Shown here: in pieces, positions 9,194-18,742 of the stretch | Layout: every line of letters starts with the position of its first letter | Position numbering within the stretch: the stretch's first letter is position 1 | From: an uncultured Ruminococcus sp. | GTDB lineage: Bacteria; Bacillota; Clostridia; Oscillospirales; Acutalibacteraceae | Assembly: GCA_902764235.1 (NCBI GenBank) | Contig: CACWVH010000007.1 | Span: 1-56,733 of the forward strand | Direction: 5' to 3' | DNA: 56,733 bases | Translations under genes and position numbers: made by a program | Notes under the pieces: model-generated | Databases searched by the model: none | What the model saw: the letters and a program-made list of their open reading frames with translations, nothing else | Told to the model about the DNA's origin: nothing

Positions 9194-10105
9194 TTAGCTT
9201 TGCTGTGCGATTGCGGCATCATATGTTGATGTCAGATTGATAGTATAAACGAGGTTTTCAAGGTCTGAAGTGTCAGTGGTGGATTCCTGAGTAACAATAT
9301 CCGATGCGACAGTTCCGTAGCCGACAATCTGATCGTATGTACCGCCGTGATGATTGTTGCCCTGAGTTTCATATAGATCATAAACATAGGCTTCGACATA
9401 GGCGGTGCTGTGGTCGTAGTTTCCGTTGGTTCTGCCTCCCTCAACATCGCCCTCAATGACGGTTATCCGCATAGCGTTGATCTCCGTGCGGTTGGTTATC
9501 ATCTCCACCTGTGTCACAATACCGCAGTACCTTGCCCGGACAGCCTGACCTGCCGAAAGTGTGCTGACAGGACGACCCCAGAAGATAATATCTCCGACTC
9601 TCGGAATATAGCCGTTCGGCAGGCTGAAACTATCGTTATTATGCAGGTTGGTTGCAAAGGTTGGAGCATTGCTGCTCCATAATGAAGTATCAAGTCCGGC
9701 ATTTGTCATTACTTGCCCGACAAAATGGCAATTCCAATTTATATTCATGGGGCTGTCCGTTTGACTTGAACTGTTGCCGGAGGTTGTGCTTGACTCCGGG
9801 CTTGATACCTGATCTGGTGTCAGTGCTTCGATATAGCTGTCACCGCCTCTTGTTTCTGTTCCGCCACGACTGGTATGCTCGTTCTGTGTGGCATTCACTA
9901 TGGCAATCTGTTCCGTACTTCTTGTATTTATGTATGTGTTCAGGTTGGAGCTTTGAACGGTAGTAACCGATTCCTGCCGTCCACCCTCGGTATTGACTGC
10001 CGAGGCTGCTGCCATAATAAGCATAAATCCCATGAAAAGGCAGCCCAAGACTGTCATAACCAAAGATACTATACAGCCCTTTTTATTTTTCTTTTTCTCC
10101 GCCAT
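9194..10105 (-). CDS. Membrane-anchored CHAP-like protein of the transfer operon
   Basis: The protein is 303 aa: a basic start, one TM at residues 11-36, and a Ser/Thr-rich stalk (about 40-120). A globular domain (122-275) has NWNCHFVGQ, with Cys126 at the CHAP nucleophile position, and PRVGDIIFWG. CHAP and NlpC/P60 cell-wall hydrolases (VirB1/Orf14-like) open peptidoglycan for T4SS assembly. The expected catalytic His before the IVT strand is missing (ARYCGIVTQV, residues 191-200). The domain may therefore be inactive or use another residue. Its start overlaps the VirB4 stop by one base. Confidence 0.7.
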   Translation of the reverse strand: MAEKKKNKKGCIVSLVMTVLGCLFMGFMLIMAAASAVNTEGGRQESVTTVQSSNLNTYINTRSTEQIAIVNATQNEHTSRGGTETRGGDSYIEALTPDQVSSPESSTTSGNSSSQTDSPMNINWNCHFVGQVMTNAGLDTSLWSSNAPTFATNLHNNDSFSLPNGYIPRVGDIIFWGRPVSTLSAGQAVRARYCGIVTQVEMITNRTEINAMRITVIEGDVEGGRTNGNYDHSTAYVEAYVYDLYETQGNNHHGGTYDQIVGYGTVASDIVTQESTTDTSDLENLVYTINLTSTYDAAIAQQS

Positions 10106-12017
10106 TACGCACCACCCCTGAATAGTTCAAGCTCCTGATCGGTGCAGTCGATATTGAAGGCAATATTCCTGCTTGACTGTATTGAAAGAATTGTCTGTCC
10201 CTTTGACAGCTTCGGGATGTCCTCAAGCTCGGAGCGTGTGAAACTGTGACCAAAAACTCTGTCAATGGTGTCAATAGCATTTGTATCCTGATTCAGTACG
10301 AATTTATACTGCGACAGGTCGAATAACACCTTGATTTTATCAACCGCCGTGCTATCCGAACCCTCCGGCACGAAGTCACGAATAGACTGTGACGCAAGAT
10401 AAATACCGCCAAAAAACTTACGGGCTTCACGGGCAAAAACCGAAACCTGATCGATAGCGTGTGGCTTATTTGCGTTTATGGTTTTGTGGCTTTCGTCGAT
10501 AAGAACCATAAATCTCCGAATATCTTCCCATGCTATCTTGTGGTTATCGTATAGTTCTTTCATTGGTCTGCCAATTTTGATACAGTTATCCCAACACAAA
10601 GATAACGAAGAAAATAACTGTGCATCAAATATCTCGGATTTCATTCCCGCAAGGTTCTTGATGTCAAAGAAAACAATCTGATCGGACAGAATATCATTAA
10701 TAGAGGTATGCCCGTTGAAGATATAGCCGTAGTTGGTTATAAGATTTTCGATAACCAACTCGATCTTGCATATATAGGCGTAGGCTTCGTCCGTGGCATA
10801 GTGCAGGGCTTTTTCCTCTCTGATCACTTCCATCAGGTCTGATAAGATAGGGTACTGATCTGCCGCCAAATTTGTCAGCACAAGACCGCCGATCTGCTCA
10901 TCTTCGGAAATGATACCGAATTTGATATACAGCTTGCGTATCATCTTTTCGTACCACAACAGTTCCGGCTGAGGTGCATCCGGCACGAGAAATTTATAGA
11001 TGGTGTTTAATTTTGAAATATGCTGGACATAGGAAACGCTGTCGATCTCCGCCGACATCATTATCTGCATCATATTCATGATCCCGTCAGTACCGTCCAG
11101 TGAAACGATACTGCCGCCCAGTTCTTCCACAAGATAGCGAAACTCACCGGACGGATCATAGCCACGGATATAATCCCCACGAACAGCCCTGTCCATAAGC
11201 ATTTTCTTGAGGAGTGTTGATTTACCTGAACCCATTTTGCCGATAATAATTCCGTTGTAGGAAGTCCTCTGATTGTCCTTGTGGAACAGATCAAGCATTA
11301 TCTTACCGCAGCCGTTTGCTGTAGAAGTGCCGTAATGACTTCCGTACTCGTCATTAAGCGAAGTAAAATGAAACGGATCCCCGCCTGCCAGTGCAGATGA
11401 AGTTGTCGGCTGACCGTTGCGGGCATATATTTTTGCAGCTTCTGCATTTGAAACACCGATAGGATAAAACATAGACTGCATTCATGCTGACATTCGTTAA
11501 GGAAAACAGCCGATTTATAGCCGTTTGATTCCAGATGATTCATTATTTCCTTGGAATTGTTTTCGACCTCCGCAATAGTCCTGCCGGAAACAAACAGCCG
11601 GACATGGATGAGTTTCATGACCTGATTCATCCTTGAAACCTCGTTATACAGCGTTTCAAGATCGGCAAATTCATCTTCAGCTTCGATACGCTCCTGCATA
11701 TCCTTCGCATACATTATACGGGTACGCTGTTCGGACATAGAGTTGTTGATATTCTGCTTGACCTTCTGCTGATCCTTCGTTTCAATATCAATCGTCACGA
11801 CTACATTATCAATATTGACGATCTGAGTCAGCCAGAATTTATCTATGTATTTCGGATATTTGTAGATATGCAGGATGATCTCATAGCCGTCGCCTGTTTT
11901 GATCAGCTTTTCATCCCCGAAGGTGATTCCGCCCTGGGGCTGTATCTTTGCAATTAGGTGCTTATCCTGCTGTAATTGCTCCTCTGATTCGGAGGATTTT
12001 TTCTTTTTTGGGAACAT
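10105..12017 (-). pseudogene. virB4: VirB4/TraE-type conjugation ATPase, one-base frameshift
   Basis: Restored, this would be about 637 aa. The N-terminal part (12017 to about 11480) carries the VirB4 N-domain. The C-terminal part (11481 to 10105) has Walker A GKMGSGKST, Walker B RRFMVLIDES and the ASQS motif of VirB4 ATPases. The frame breaks at 11479-11480, where the coding strand reads GAATGCAG. Adding one G gives ...NECQHEWQSMFYPIG, the expected family sequence. VirB4 energises the T4SS. Either this is a true knock-out or a sequencing error in a GG run. It is preceded by the 180-aa gene 17 nt upstream. Confidence 0.85.
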
Positions 12018-12034
12018 TTTTGAACCTTCTTTCT

Positions 12035-12577
12035 TTATCCATAAATACTTGTAGCCTTATTGCAAAGCTTTGTGATTATCCGTATTTTCTTCTCGGTGTC
12101 TATTTCTGAAATAAGCCCGACATTTTTGAGAGTGACGGTGATGATGTTCCGAGCCTCAAGGTACTTTTCGTATGATGGGCAGAAGATCATCAGATAATAC
12201 TCACGGTCGGTGTAGTAGAGGTTGACATCCACAAGCTCCTCGTATTTTGTCTGCAAGATTTCCTTGAACAGTGGATTATCGGCTGTGTTTATCTTATGCT
12301 GAAAATACTGCTGCTGTCGTTTGGTGTCGGTCGGAAAGTTGATTCCGATTATCTTGCAGTCAGCCGCATACATCTTGTAGAACTTCTCGAACTGCAGCAT
12401 ATCAAATTCGATTTCTGACTCTGAGGCGGAAATAAGGTCTTTCGTGACGATCTGCATAATATCTACATAGCTTTTGTCGTTCATATAAAAAAGTCCTTTG
12501 TCAATGCAGACAAAGGGCAGCAGTTCGGCGGTGCTTTTGGGAATGTAGATTTTTTCTTCTTTGTGTTTCTTTGGCAT
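12035..12577 (-). CDS. Conserved conjugation-region protein of unknown function
   Basis: A soluble 180-aa protein with no TM or signal. It begins MPKKHKEEKIYIPKSTAELLPF and contains an LISASESEIEFD segment. Similar short proteins occur just before virB4 in Firmicute integrative elements and resemble a split VirB4 N-terminal domain. I do not recognise a named family. AT-rich DNA follows its start on the upstream side, and the rest of the operon resumes beyond the inserted AbiL-type pair at 14572. Confidence 0.6.
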   Translation of the reverse strand: MPKKHKEEKIYIPKSTAELLPFVCIDKGLFYMNDKSYVDIMQIVTKDLISASESEIEFDMLQFEKFYKMYAADCKIIGINFPTDTKRQQQYFQHKINTADNPLFKEILQTKYEELVDVNLYYTDREYYLMIFCPSYEKYLEARNIITVTLKNVGLISEIDTEKKIRIITKLCNKATSIYG

Positions 12578-12660
12578 GGGATCATTCCTTTCTAATTAAC
12601 TATAATTGCAGTTTTATATAGCGGTTTTGAAAAATATTTTTAGTATTTTTGATATAAAAC

Positions 12661-12689
12661 TTGTATTTTGCGTTGTTTTGGTATATACT
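12661..12689 (+). promoter_or_regulatory. Sigma-70 promoter for the AbiL/RloAB-type pair
   Basis: TTGTAT at 12661-12666, a 17-nt spacer and TATACT at 12684-12689, 23 nt before the ATPase start codon. It is oriented against the surrounding transfer operon. Confidence 0.55.
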
Positions 12690-12711
12690 GAATACAGAGG
12701 AGTGACTAACA

Positions 12712-13917
12712 ATGATTATCAGGTTTTCTTTTCAGAATTTTAAATCATATAAGAACGAAACTACTCTGGATTTTCAGTCGGCGGCAATACCTGAATTTGA
12801 TGATGCTATAATCAAGAGAGAAAAGGTATCTTCATTGCTTCCAGTCAGCGTTATATATGGACCTAACGGAGGAGGAAAAACGAATCTTTTAATGGCACTT
12901 GCAAGCCTTATCTCCATTGTTGTTGATCCTATCTGTAAGCTCGATAAAAATCGCATGAAGGTCTATCAGCAGCCAATAAGCTGTCAGCCATTTCTTTTTG
13001 ATGATACATCGGAGGATGAGCCGACTGCCTTTGATCTGTTTTTCAGAACTGTTGATAATGAATTCAGATATTATATTTCCATTCAGAACGGAGAAATAAT
13101 TAACGAGTGTCTTTATAAAAAGACTTACACAGGAAAAAAGACTGCTATGATCTTTGAACGTGAAAGAAGTAATATAACTCTTGGTGCAAGTCTGAGATCA
13201 AAGTCTATTAACACAGAAGTAAATCCCAAGATGCCATATCTTTCCTTCCTGTCAATCAATTATAATATTCCGGTAATTACAGAAACACAGTGTTGGTTTG
13301 AATCGTGCGTATTAAAGAATTATGCTGATTTTGCTTCGGAGAACAGTCTGCTGTTGTCTTCAGGCAAGGATCAGAAAAAGAGCATACTCAGACTGATGAA
13401 CGACATGGGAATTGATATAAGCGATTATAAATATGATGATGAGCATAAGGAACTGTATTTGTACCGCATAATAGAAGGAAAAAACTACGAACTGAACTTC
13501 CTCGGTGAATCTGCCGGAACGCAGAAGCTTTTTTCCGTTCTTCCGTATGTGATCATAGCTCTTAATGAGGGTCGTCTGATGATCGTTGATGAACTTGATG
13601 CAAAGCTGCATCCAAAGCTGTTGAGATATATTATTTCCCTTTTCAAAAATCCGGATATAAACAAAAACGGAGCACAGCTTTTGTTTACTTCACACGATCT
13701 GACTACAATGAGCAATACTGTGTTCAGAAGGGATGAAATATGGTTTGCTGCACTGAATGATAAAAGAGAAAGCGAGATATATTCCCTGTACGATATAAGA
13801 ACTGTTGATGATAAGCATATCAACAATACTGCTGCATACAGCAAGCAGTATCTTGAAGGACGATATGGTGCAGACCCGTATCTGAAAACAATTCTTGACT
13901 GGGAGGTAAAAGCATGA
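12712..13917 (+). CDS. AAA/OLD-like ATPase of an AbiL (RloA) type defence pair
   Basis: The 401-aa protein opens with MIIRFSFQNFKSYKNET, the usual RecF/SMC-like start of AAA_15/21 ATPases. Walker A is YGPNGGGKTN (49-58), an ABC-type signature GESAGTQ precedes Walker B RLMIVDELDAKLHP, and the H-loop is FTSHD. Pairs of this ATPase with RloB are known as AbiLi/AbiLii or RloA/RloB and act in abortive phage defence. The pair lies on the plus strand inside a minus-strand conjugation operon and has its own promoter, so it is cargo. It overlaps the partner by 4 nt (ATGA). Confidence 0.85.
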   Translation: MIIRFSFQNFKSYKNETTLDFQSAAIPEFDDAIIKREKVSSLLPVSVIYGPNGGGKTNLLMALASLISIVVDPICKLDKNRMKVYQQPISCQPFLFDDTSEDEPTAFDLFFRTVDNEFRYYISIQNGEIINECLYKKTYTGKKTAMIFERERSNITLGASLRSKSINTEVNPKMPYLSFLSINYNIPVITETQCWFESCVLKNYADFASENSLLLSSGKDQKKSILRLMNDMGIDISDYKYDDEHKELYLYRIIEGKNYELNFLGESAGTQKLFSVLPYVIIALNEGRLMIVDELDAKLHPKLLRYIISLFKNPDINKNGAQLLFTSHDLTTMSNTVFRRDEIWFAALNDKRESEIYSLYDIRTVDDKHINNTAAYSKQYLEGRYGADPYLKTILDWEVKA

Positions 13918-14588
13918 GCCTTAAACCACCCAAACATAGCGAAATGAAGTGGCCGGATAAAAGAGAGAGTAAAAAGAGGAAAATATCATTAGATTATAAC
14001 CTCATAGTAACCGAAGGTACAAAAACAGAGCCGCAATATTTTGAATTGTTAAAAGAAAACATAAACAGAAACGAAAAGAACCGTATTCAGTTGGAAATCA
14101 TCGGTTCGGGAAAAAATACAAGAGGATTATTTGAATATGCAAGAAGTCTTGTTTTGAAAAGCCCTAACGGTTACAGCCATGTCTGGCTCGTTTATGATAT
14201 GGATGATTTTCCGGTTGACAGATTTAATGTGACGGCAACACTATGCGAAAACTATGGTACAAAAGACGGCGTTACTTATCATGCAATATGGTCGAATGAA
14301 TGTATTGAATTATGGTTTTTGCTTCATTTCAGCTATATGCAGTCCAATCTGCACCGCTTTGAATATTTTCCCAAGCTTACTGAGTACCTTGCCGGTTTTG
14401 GAGAATATAAGAAAAACAGAGATGATCTGTTCGATATTCTTTTACCTCACCTTGATACAGCAATAGAAAATGCTGAAAAGCTATCGCTTGAGCATGAGGG
14501 ATGTACTCCTGCAGAATCTGCACCCGGAACAATGATGTTTGAAATGATGCAGAAGTTCAGACCATATTTGATCATACCCTCTCCCTGA
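13914..14588 (+). CDS. RloB-family effector of the AbiL-type pair
   Basis: The 224-aa protein has VTEGTKTEPQYF (acidic start of a Toprim-like nuclease core), WLVYDMDDF (acidic pair) and the family motif WSNECIELWFLLHF. RloB/AbiLii proteins are predicted nucleases or RNases activated by the partner ATPase. The C-terminal helix is cut slightly short: its last codons overlap the 3' end of the PrgI gene on the other strand by 17 nt. The insertion point therefore lies against the end of the transfer gene. Confidence 0.85.
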   Translation: MSLKPPKHSEMKWPDKRESKKRKISLDYNLIVTEGTKTEPQYFELLKENINRNEKNRIQLEIIGSGKNTRGLFEYARSLVLKSPNGYSHVWLVYDMDDFPVDRFNVTATLCENYGTKDGVTYHAIWSNECIELWFLLHFSYMQSNLHRFEYFPKLTEYLAGFGEYKKNRDDLFDILLPHLDTAIENAEKLSLEHEGCTPAESAPGTMMFEMMQKFRPYLIIPSP

Positions 14589-14895
14589 AATTAATAGCAT
14601 CCGCCCTTGAATACTCCACGGAAACGGAATGATAAACCGTTTTATTCTGCGTCTTTCTGAGCAGCAGGAAAAGCGACTGGAAGTTCCTTTTCTGCGGATT
14701 AGCAAATGACGGTGCTGTCAGAAAGCAGCCTACCAAAAAGTTGAATACAAAGAAAACCATTTGCAGCTTTGAAAAAACCATACCCTGAAGGAGTACGCCC
14801 AGACCTGCAAATCCTATAAGGATAAACAGGTCAAGGGCGTATATAAATTTATTGATCTTAAACGGAGTTTCAAGCTCCTTGAGCATCATGTACAT
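14572..14895 (-). CDS. PrgI-like T4SS membrane protein
   Basis: The start is taken at ATG 14895 behind AGAGGTGA; an in-frame ATG at 14925 lacks a good site. About 107 aa: a short N-terminal segment ELETPFKINKFIYALD, two TM helices (about 22-40 and 45-62), then a cytoplasmic tail. This matches PrgI/VirB3-like proteins, which are encoded between pilin/TrbL and VirB4 genes in Gram-positive elements. The AbiL-type pair separates it from its usual VirB4 neighbours. Confidence 0.75.
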   Translation of the reverse strand: MYMMLKELETPFKINKFIYALDLFILIGFAGLGVLLQGMVFSKLQMVFFVFNFLVGCFLTAPSFANPQKRNFQSLFLLLRKTQNKTVYHSVSVEYSRADAINFRERV

Positions 14896-14899
14896 GAGT

Positions 14900-15049
14900 T
14901 CACCTCTGTTCCTGTTGTTTACCAAAATGCTTTTCGGCTTGCTTCTGCATTGAGATGTCGCTGTCTGAGGCAGTTTTCATCAGGCTCATGCAGAAAAATC
15001 CTGCAAATATCCCTAAAAACAAGCCTCCGAAAAAACATAATAATTCCAT
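14900..15049 (-). CDS. Small single-TM protein (DUF3789-like)
   Basis: 49 codons from ATG 15049, behind AGAAGG, to TGA at 14900-14902. One TM (residues 3-22, ELLCFFGGLFLGIFAGFF), then a charged tail ending EKHFGKQQEQR. Small proteins of this form occur before prgI in Clostridial integrative elements. Its stop codon lies just before the PrgI start, suggesting translational coupling. Confidence 0.65.
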   Translation of the reverse strand: MELLCFFGGLFLGIFAGFFCMSLMKTASDSDISMQKQAEKHFGKQQEQR

Positions 15050-15091
15050 AGATGACCTTCTTTCTTGTAGTAGATTTTTTGTGGGTTGGTG

Positions 15092-15100
15092 TGCTATAAT
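15092..15100 (+). promoter_or_regulatory. Extended -10 promoter for the orphan gene at 15143
   Basis: TGCTATAAT is an extended -10 (TGnTATAAT) with TATAAT at 15095-15100. No convincing -35 lies 17 nt upstream. It is 43 nt before the start codon. Confidence 0.45.
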
Positions 15101-15142
15101 TTAATTGTCGTTAAAGCGACAAATTAGAATTTAGGGGTGTGT

Positions 15143-15646
15143 ATGATGTTGGAATTTGGCTCAGAAAATAAAGAGATAACAGAAAAATGTCCCAATGCGC
15201 CATTTATTCTTTCTATAAGTGATAATTCTGACAATGAATTGATTATAGTAATCGCCTTGCCGAAAAGAGGAGAAAACGCTGATGATTTGGATGCGGGTAT
15301 AAATAATGATAATCCCGATTTCAAAAAAATGCTGCTTAACTCGTACCCTATATATGAAGATACGAACAGGGTTTATGAGATCAGATTTGAAAGCTATATC
15401 ATATATCAATGCAGAAATGAAAGTTACACATATTGGCAAGAAGATGAAGTCAGAAAAGGAAATTATCTAATAATATTTGAAAAATCAAACTTTCTTGATT
15501 ACTACGAAAAGGTGATTTTTGATTTTGATTCTGATGAGTGGAAAATAGATAGAAAGCATTATGGGATATATACTGAAAATCATATAATTGATGTAATATC
15601 TAATAAACCACCAATAATTACAAAGCTAAATTCTGATTTATCTTAA
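15143..15646 (+). CDS. Acidic orphan protein, possible immunity-like cargo
   Basis: About 167 aa from ATG 15143 or 15146 (AGGGG at 15133-15137). The product is acidic and rich in Asp, Glu, Tyr and Phe, with no TM or signal, for example YIIYQCRNESYTYWQEDE and NYLIIFEKSNFLDYY. Compact acidic proteins like this are often immunity or antitoxin-like, but I recognise no family and no toxin gene is adjacent. It is a single-gene unit on the plus strand within the minus-strand transfer operon, with its own promoter and a strong terminator. It is lower in GC than its neighbours. Confidence 0.65.
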   Translation: MMLEFGSENKEITEKCPNAPFILSISDNSDNELIIVIALPKRGENADDLDAGINNDNPDFKKMLLNSYPIYEDTNRVYEIRFESYIIYQCRNESYTYWQEDEVRKGNYLIIFEKSNFLDYYEKVIFDFDSDEWKIDRKHYGIYTENHIIDVISNKPPIITKLNSDLS

Positions 15647-15661
15647 TAAACATAGCTTTCA

Positions 15662-15688
15662 GGACTGCCGCAAGGCAGTCCCTTTTTT
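15662..15688 (+). terminator. Rho-independent terminator after the orphan gene
   Basis: Perfect 8-bp stem GGACTGCC (15662-15669) and GGCAGTCC (15674-15681), GCAA loop, then six T. Confidence 0.9.
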
Positions 15689-15697
15689 GTACCATGA

Positions 15698-18289
15698 TTA
15701 TTTCTTTTTCCTTCCGAAAAACGACCTCGCCGCATCATATCCGCCCTTTGCAGAACCGATAACAGAAGGTCTCGGTTTATCGTGGCTTTGCTTTTCTCTG
15801 CCAAGACTTTGATTTACGCCAGTGTTGCCTATAATGCTTCTGCTGCGCTCACTTCTCTGTTGAGATGTATCGGGAGCCGGAGCAGATGCCTCCACCTTAT
15901 CTGATGCGATCAGCGTTTCAGCAATGTCAGTTGAGTAACTTCTGCCAAAACCGTATGACATATCATAGTCTTCCTCATTTGCAACTACATGTGCGATAGC
16001 CTGTTCCTCGGTGATCTTATTGTTGCCCGACTTCTTCTGATCTGCCATATAATCCTGAGCGTGGGACATTATTTCATCCTTATGCTCCAGAGCTGTACTC
16101 ATATTGCCCTGATAAGCGTCAACCCTTTCGGCAGTGCCGGGGGAGGACGGATCGTAGCTTCTTCCGTGCATTTCTGCTGCTGCGGCAGTATGTGCCTGAA
16201 CCTCGGGCAGATTTCTGAACTTCTTGCTGTTCTGATGCTTACGGGCATTACCTGCGATCTTGCTGTAGTTTGCAAGCCTTGCACTGTCAACAGAGCGTCC
16301 CTGTGCCTTCTGCGATTGTTGTAAATTGTCGATCTTGTTTTTCGCACCCTGAGTTGCTCCTCTGTATGTACCGTCCGATGAAACGGCTGAACTGTCTTTG
16401 TGCTTTCCTGCAAATGCGGATGTCAGAGCATCCTTTTCTGACATATCCGTGCCGTTTGCTGCAGCTTCGTCCATGATCTCTGCGGCTTCATCTACAAGCT
16501 GATCTCCGTGTGTATGGATATAGGCATCCTCTGCCATATCAGTTATTTGTGCATCGGATTTTCCTGCCCCTTGTGGAATTGATTTTGCTGCATCCTCATA
16601 GGCTTCGATATTATCAGAGGAATATGACGGATCTGACTTCATTTTGCCCGAAGTATCCGCAGCAACCTGTCTGCCTATCGCATCATTACGGTTTTCCTGT
16701 GACTTATCAGAACGATCGGCTGCCTTTGATTTGGACTTTTCATCCTTTTTCTTTGATTTCTCATCCTGTTTCTGATCCTTCGGTGTGTTGATTCCGGACT
16801 TTGCAGATTTCAGAGCTTTTGCACCCTCAACACCTGCTCCGGCAGCAAATCCGCCGATAGCAGCACCCTTTGTCGCAACATCCATGCCGAACTCACCGAC
16901 ACCCTTGCCGATCTTTACAGCACCTTTTCCGGCACTGTGAGAGATTTTTCCTGCTGCATAAACTGCACCGACGGTAGCCGCAGCAGATCGTATTCCGGCA
17001 TCAACGCCGATAAGCTTTTGACATAAATTCGGACCGTCAATAACTGCTATTGCAACGGAAATAAGCATAACTGATTTGGAAAAACCATCAATACTTTGTG
17101 AGGAGAGCCACCCGGAAAATACCATGAAGAATTTCAGCAGCATTACATTGACGATTATAACGATAAATGATCCTGCAAATGCCTTTATAATTTCCTTCAA
17201 CTTTTCGCCGTTGTGCAGATCGGCAAGAGAAAAGAACATCGCAAGAACTCTGTATATTGCAAGCTCCCATAGGATACGAGCAACCTTTATCGCAGAAAAG
17301 ATTATTGCGACTGCCATTGCACCGAGGGTGATAAGACAGGTAACATAATCAATATCGTAGCGATAGAAGTATGAATCGCTGAAAAACTCCCACCATTGCG
17401 GCTCGTCGATATGCTCGCATTGATATGTACCGTCCGACTTCATTGTAACGATAGTACAAAGCATACATACGGGATCCCGGCTGTCCCATTTGTCGCAGTT
17501 TGGGGCAAACGGGTTTCCAGCATTGTCATAGCGTATAGTTTCGTTAATATCAATGGAATTGACACGAGTGTAGTCGTTTGTTGCAACATAGGAATTGAGC
17601 GTGTTTTCATCAGCTACTACAAATCGCTGCTGATCCCAATCATATAGGTATTCGTAATCCGTCAGACATTGTGCAATGACCTGATCTGAGGTATGACTGC
17701 CTCTGCTGTTAAAATCTCCGTTTACGAATTCCTTGGTCATTGAAGCAGTAGTAGAAAGCAGTGCGGGCATACCTGTAACGAGAATCGTTATGATAAGCCC
17801 GTTCTGCAGTATTTTGTTTGCATCGGGTCTGTTTTTTGAATTGAAAATAAGCTGAAAGCCTAAAATCAGAATGGAGATCACGCAGGGTATCCATAGAAAC
17901 CCGATAAGGTTGTTTATGTAGCTGTTGACATTGGTGCTGTTATAGAACGAAAACATCTTATAGACATTATCCAGCACATTGTTCGCACCATCGAGAAAGA
18001 GCTTGAAAAGCTGTAAAATGTTATAGCCCATAAAACGGATGGCATTTCCGAAAATATTAGAGCGTGTCAGCTTCTGATATGTGCCGTTTGCGAGCAGCGT
18101 TCTTGCTGCCATATCGTCGTCATTGATAACCCAGGTGCCGGCAAGTCCCGCACAAAGAGGATCAATGATCTTTGCAAGGAACCCCATGATTTTCTGTGTA
18201 CGGATCATACGCTGAGTCTTTCGGAATTCCTTTTTTGCATGATGCCGACGCACCTTCTCCTGATAGATCAGAGTTTGCGTTGAATACAA
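15698..18289 (-). CDS. TrbL/VirB6-like T4SS membrane channel protein with long Gln/Lys/Ser-rich tail
   Basis: The protein is 863 aa, from TTG 18289 behind AAGGAGGGAT. Six or more TM helices occupy residues about 80-450, with a large extracellular loop around 190-290. From about 500 to the end the chain is hydrophilic and repetitive (KDQKQDEKSKKKDEKSKSK and alanine-rich helical stretches). TrbL/VirB6-like proteins form the inner-membrane channel of Gram-positive T4SS. It lies directly after the pilin-like gene, as usual. It is intact, unlike the element's VirB4 and VirD4 genes. Confidence 0.82.
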   Translation of the reverse strand: MYSTQTLIYQEKVRRHHAKKEFRKTQRMIRTQKIMGFLAKIIDPLCAGLAGTWVINDDDMAARTLLANGTYQKLTRSNIFGNAIRFMGYNILQLFKLFLDGANNVLDNVYKMFSFYNSTNVNSYINNLIGFLWIPCVISILILGFQLIFNSKNRPDANKILQNGLIITILVTGMPALLSTTASMTKEFVNGDFNSRGSHTSDQVIAQCLTDYEYLYDWDQQRFVVADENTLNSYVATNDYTRVNSIDINETIRYDNAGNPFAPNCDKWDSRDPVCMLCTIVTMKSDGTYQCEHIDEPQWWEFFSDSYFYRYDIDYVTCLITLGAMAVAIIFSAIKVARILWELAIYRVLAMFFSLADLHNGEKLKEIIKAFAGSFIVIIVNVMLLKFFMVFSGWLSSQSIDGFSKSVMLISVAIAVIDGPNLCQKLIGVDAGIRSAAATVGAVYAAGKISHSAGKGAVKIGKGVGEFGMDVATKGAAIGGFAAGAGVEGAKALKSAKSGINTPKDQKQDEKSKKKDEKSKSKAADRSDKSQENRNDAIGRQVAADTSGKMKSDPSYSSDNIEAYEDAAKSIPQGAGKSDAQITDMAEDAYIHTHGDQLVDEAAEIMDEAAANGTDMSEKDALTSAFAGKHKDSSAVSSDGTYRGATQGAKNKIDNLQQSQKAQGRSVDSARLANYSKIAGNARKHQNSKKFRNLPEVQAHTAAAAEMHGRSYDPSSPGTAERVDAYQGNMSTALEHKDEIMSHAQDYMADQKKSGNNKITEEQAIAHVVANEEDYDMSYGFGRSYSTDIAETLIASDKVEASAPAPDTSQQRSERSRSIIGNTGVNQSLGREKQSHDKPRPSVIGSAKGGYDAARSFFGRKKK

Positions 18290-18325
18290 AATAATCCCTC
18301 CTTGGCGGGAAATGCCGCCTACAAA

Positions 18326-18679
18326 TTATGAACCTCCACCGAAATTAGAAGTCAGCGAGCTTGTCCACCAGCTTGCGATGGTGCTTGCACCTGCCACAAG
18401 AATACAGCCGATGACGACTGCTGTTATGTGTGACTTGACCTTTTCCTTTGCCTTGTCGCCGCCCCACATCAGCACACAGCCCGTAATGACGATAACGAGA
18501 ATTACCACCGCCCACGCAATAGGTGTTATGACATTGACAATATCATTGACCGAGCTGGTAACGGAGTTCGTTACGCCGCTCAGGTCGGCGGCATTAGCTG
18601 TTGTTGCTGCGGAAAGTGCCATACAGCCTGCCATATATGCAGCCGTCAGGTTTGCTTTGACCTTGTTTGTCAGCTTCAT
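18326..18679 (-). CDS. Pilin-like small membrane protein (VirB2/Maff2 type)
   Basis: The start is placed at ATG 18679, with AAGGAGGTGATCG just upstream; an upstream TTG would add 19 residues without a better site. 117 aa: a cleavable signal ending TTANA-ADLSG, then two hydrophobic helices (IAWAVVILVIVITGCVLMWGG and ITAVVIGCILVAGASTIASW) and a glycine-rich end. This is the layout of VirB2-like pilins or the Maff2 family encoded before TrbL in Firmicute elements. Confidence 0.75.
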   Translation of the reverse strand: MKLTNKVKANLTAAYMAGCMALSAATTANAADLSGVTNSVTSSVNDIVNVITPIAWAVVILVIVITGCVLMWGGDKAKEKVKSHITAVVIGCILVAGASTIASWWTSSLTSNFGGGS

Positions 18680-18742
18680 TTCGATCACCTCCTTCGTAGT
18701 GGATTTTGCTAAACAGATCATTGGAACCACCTCCATCGTAAT

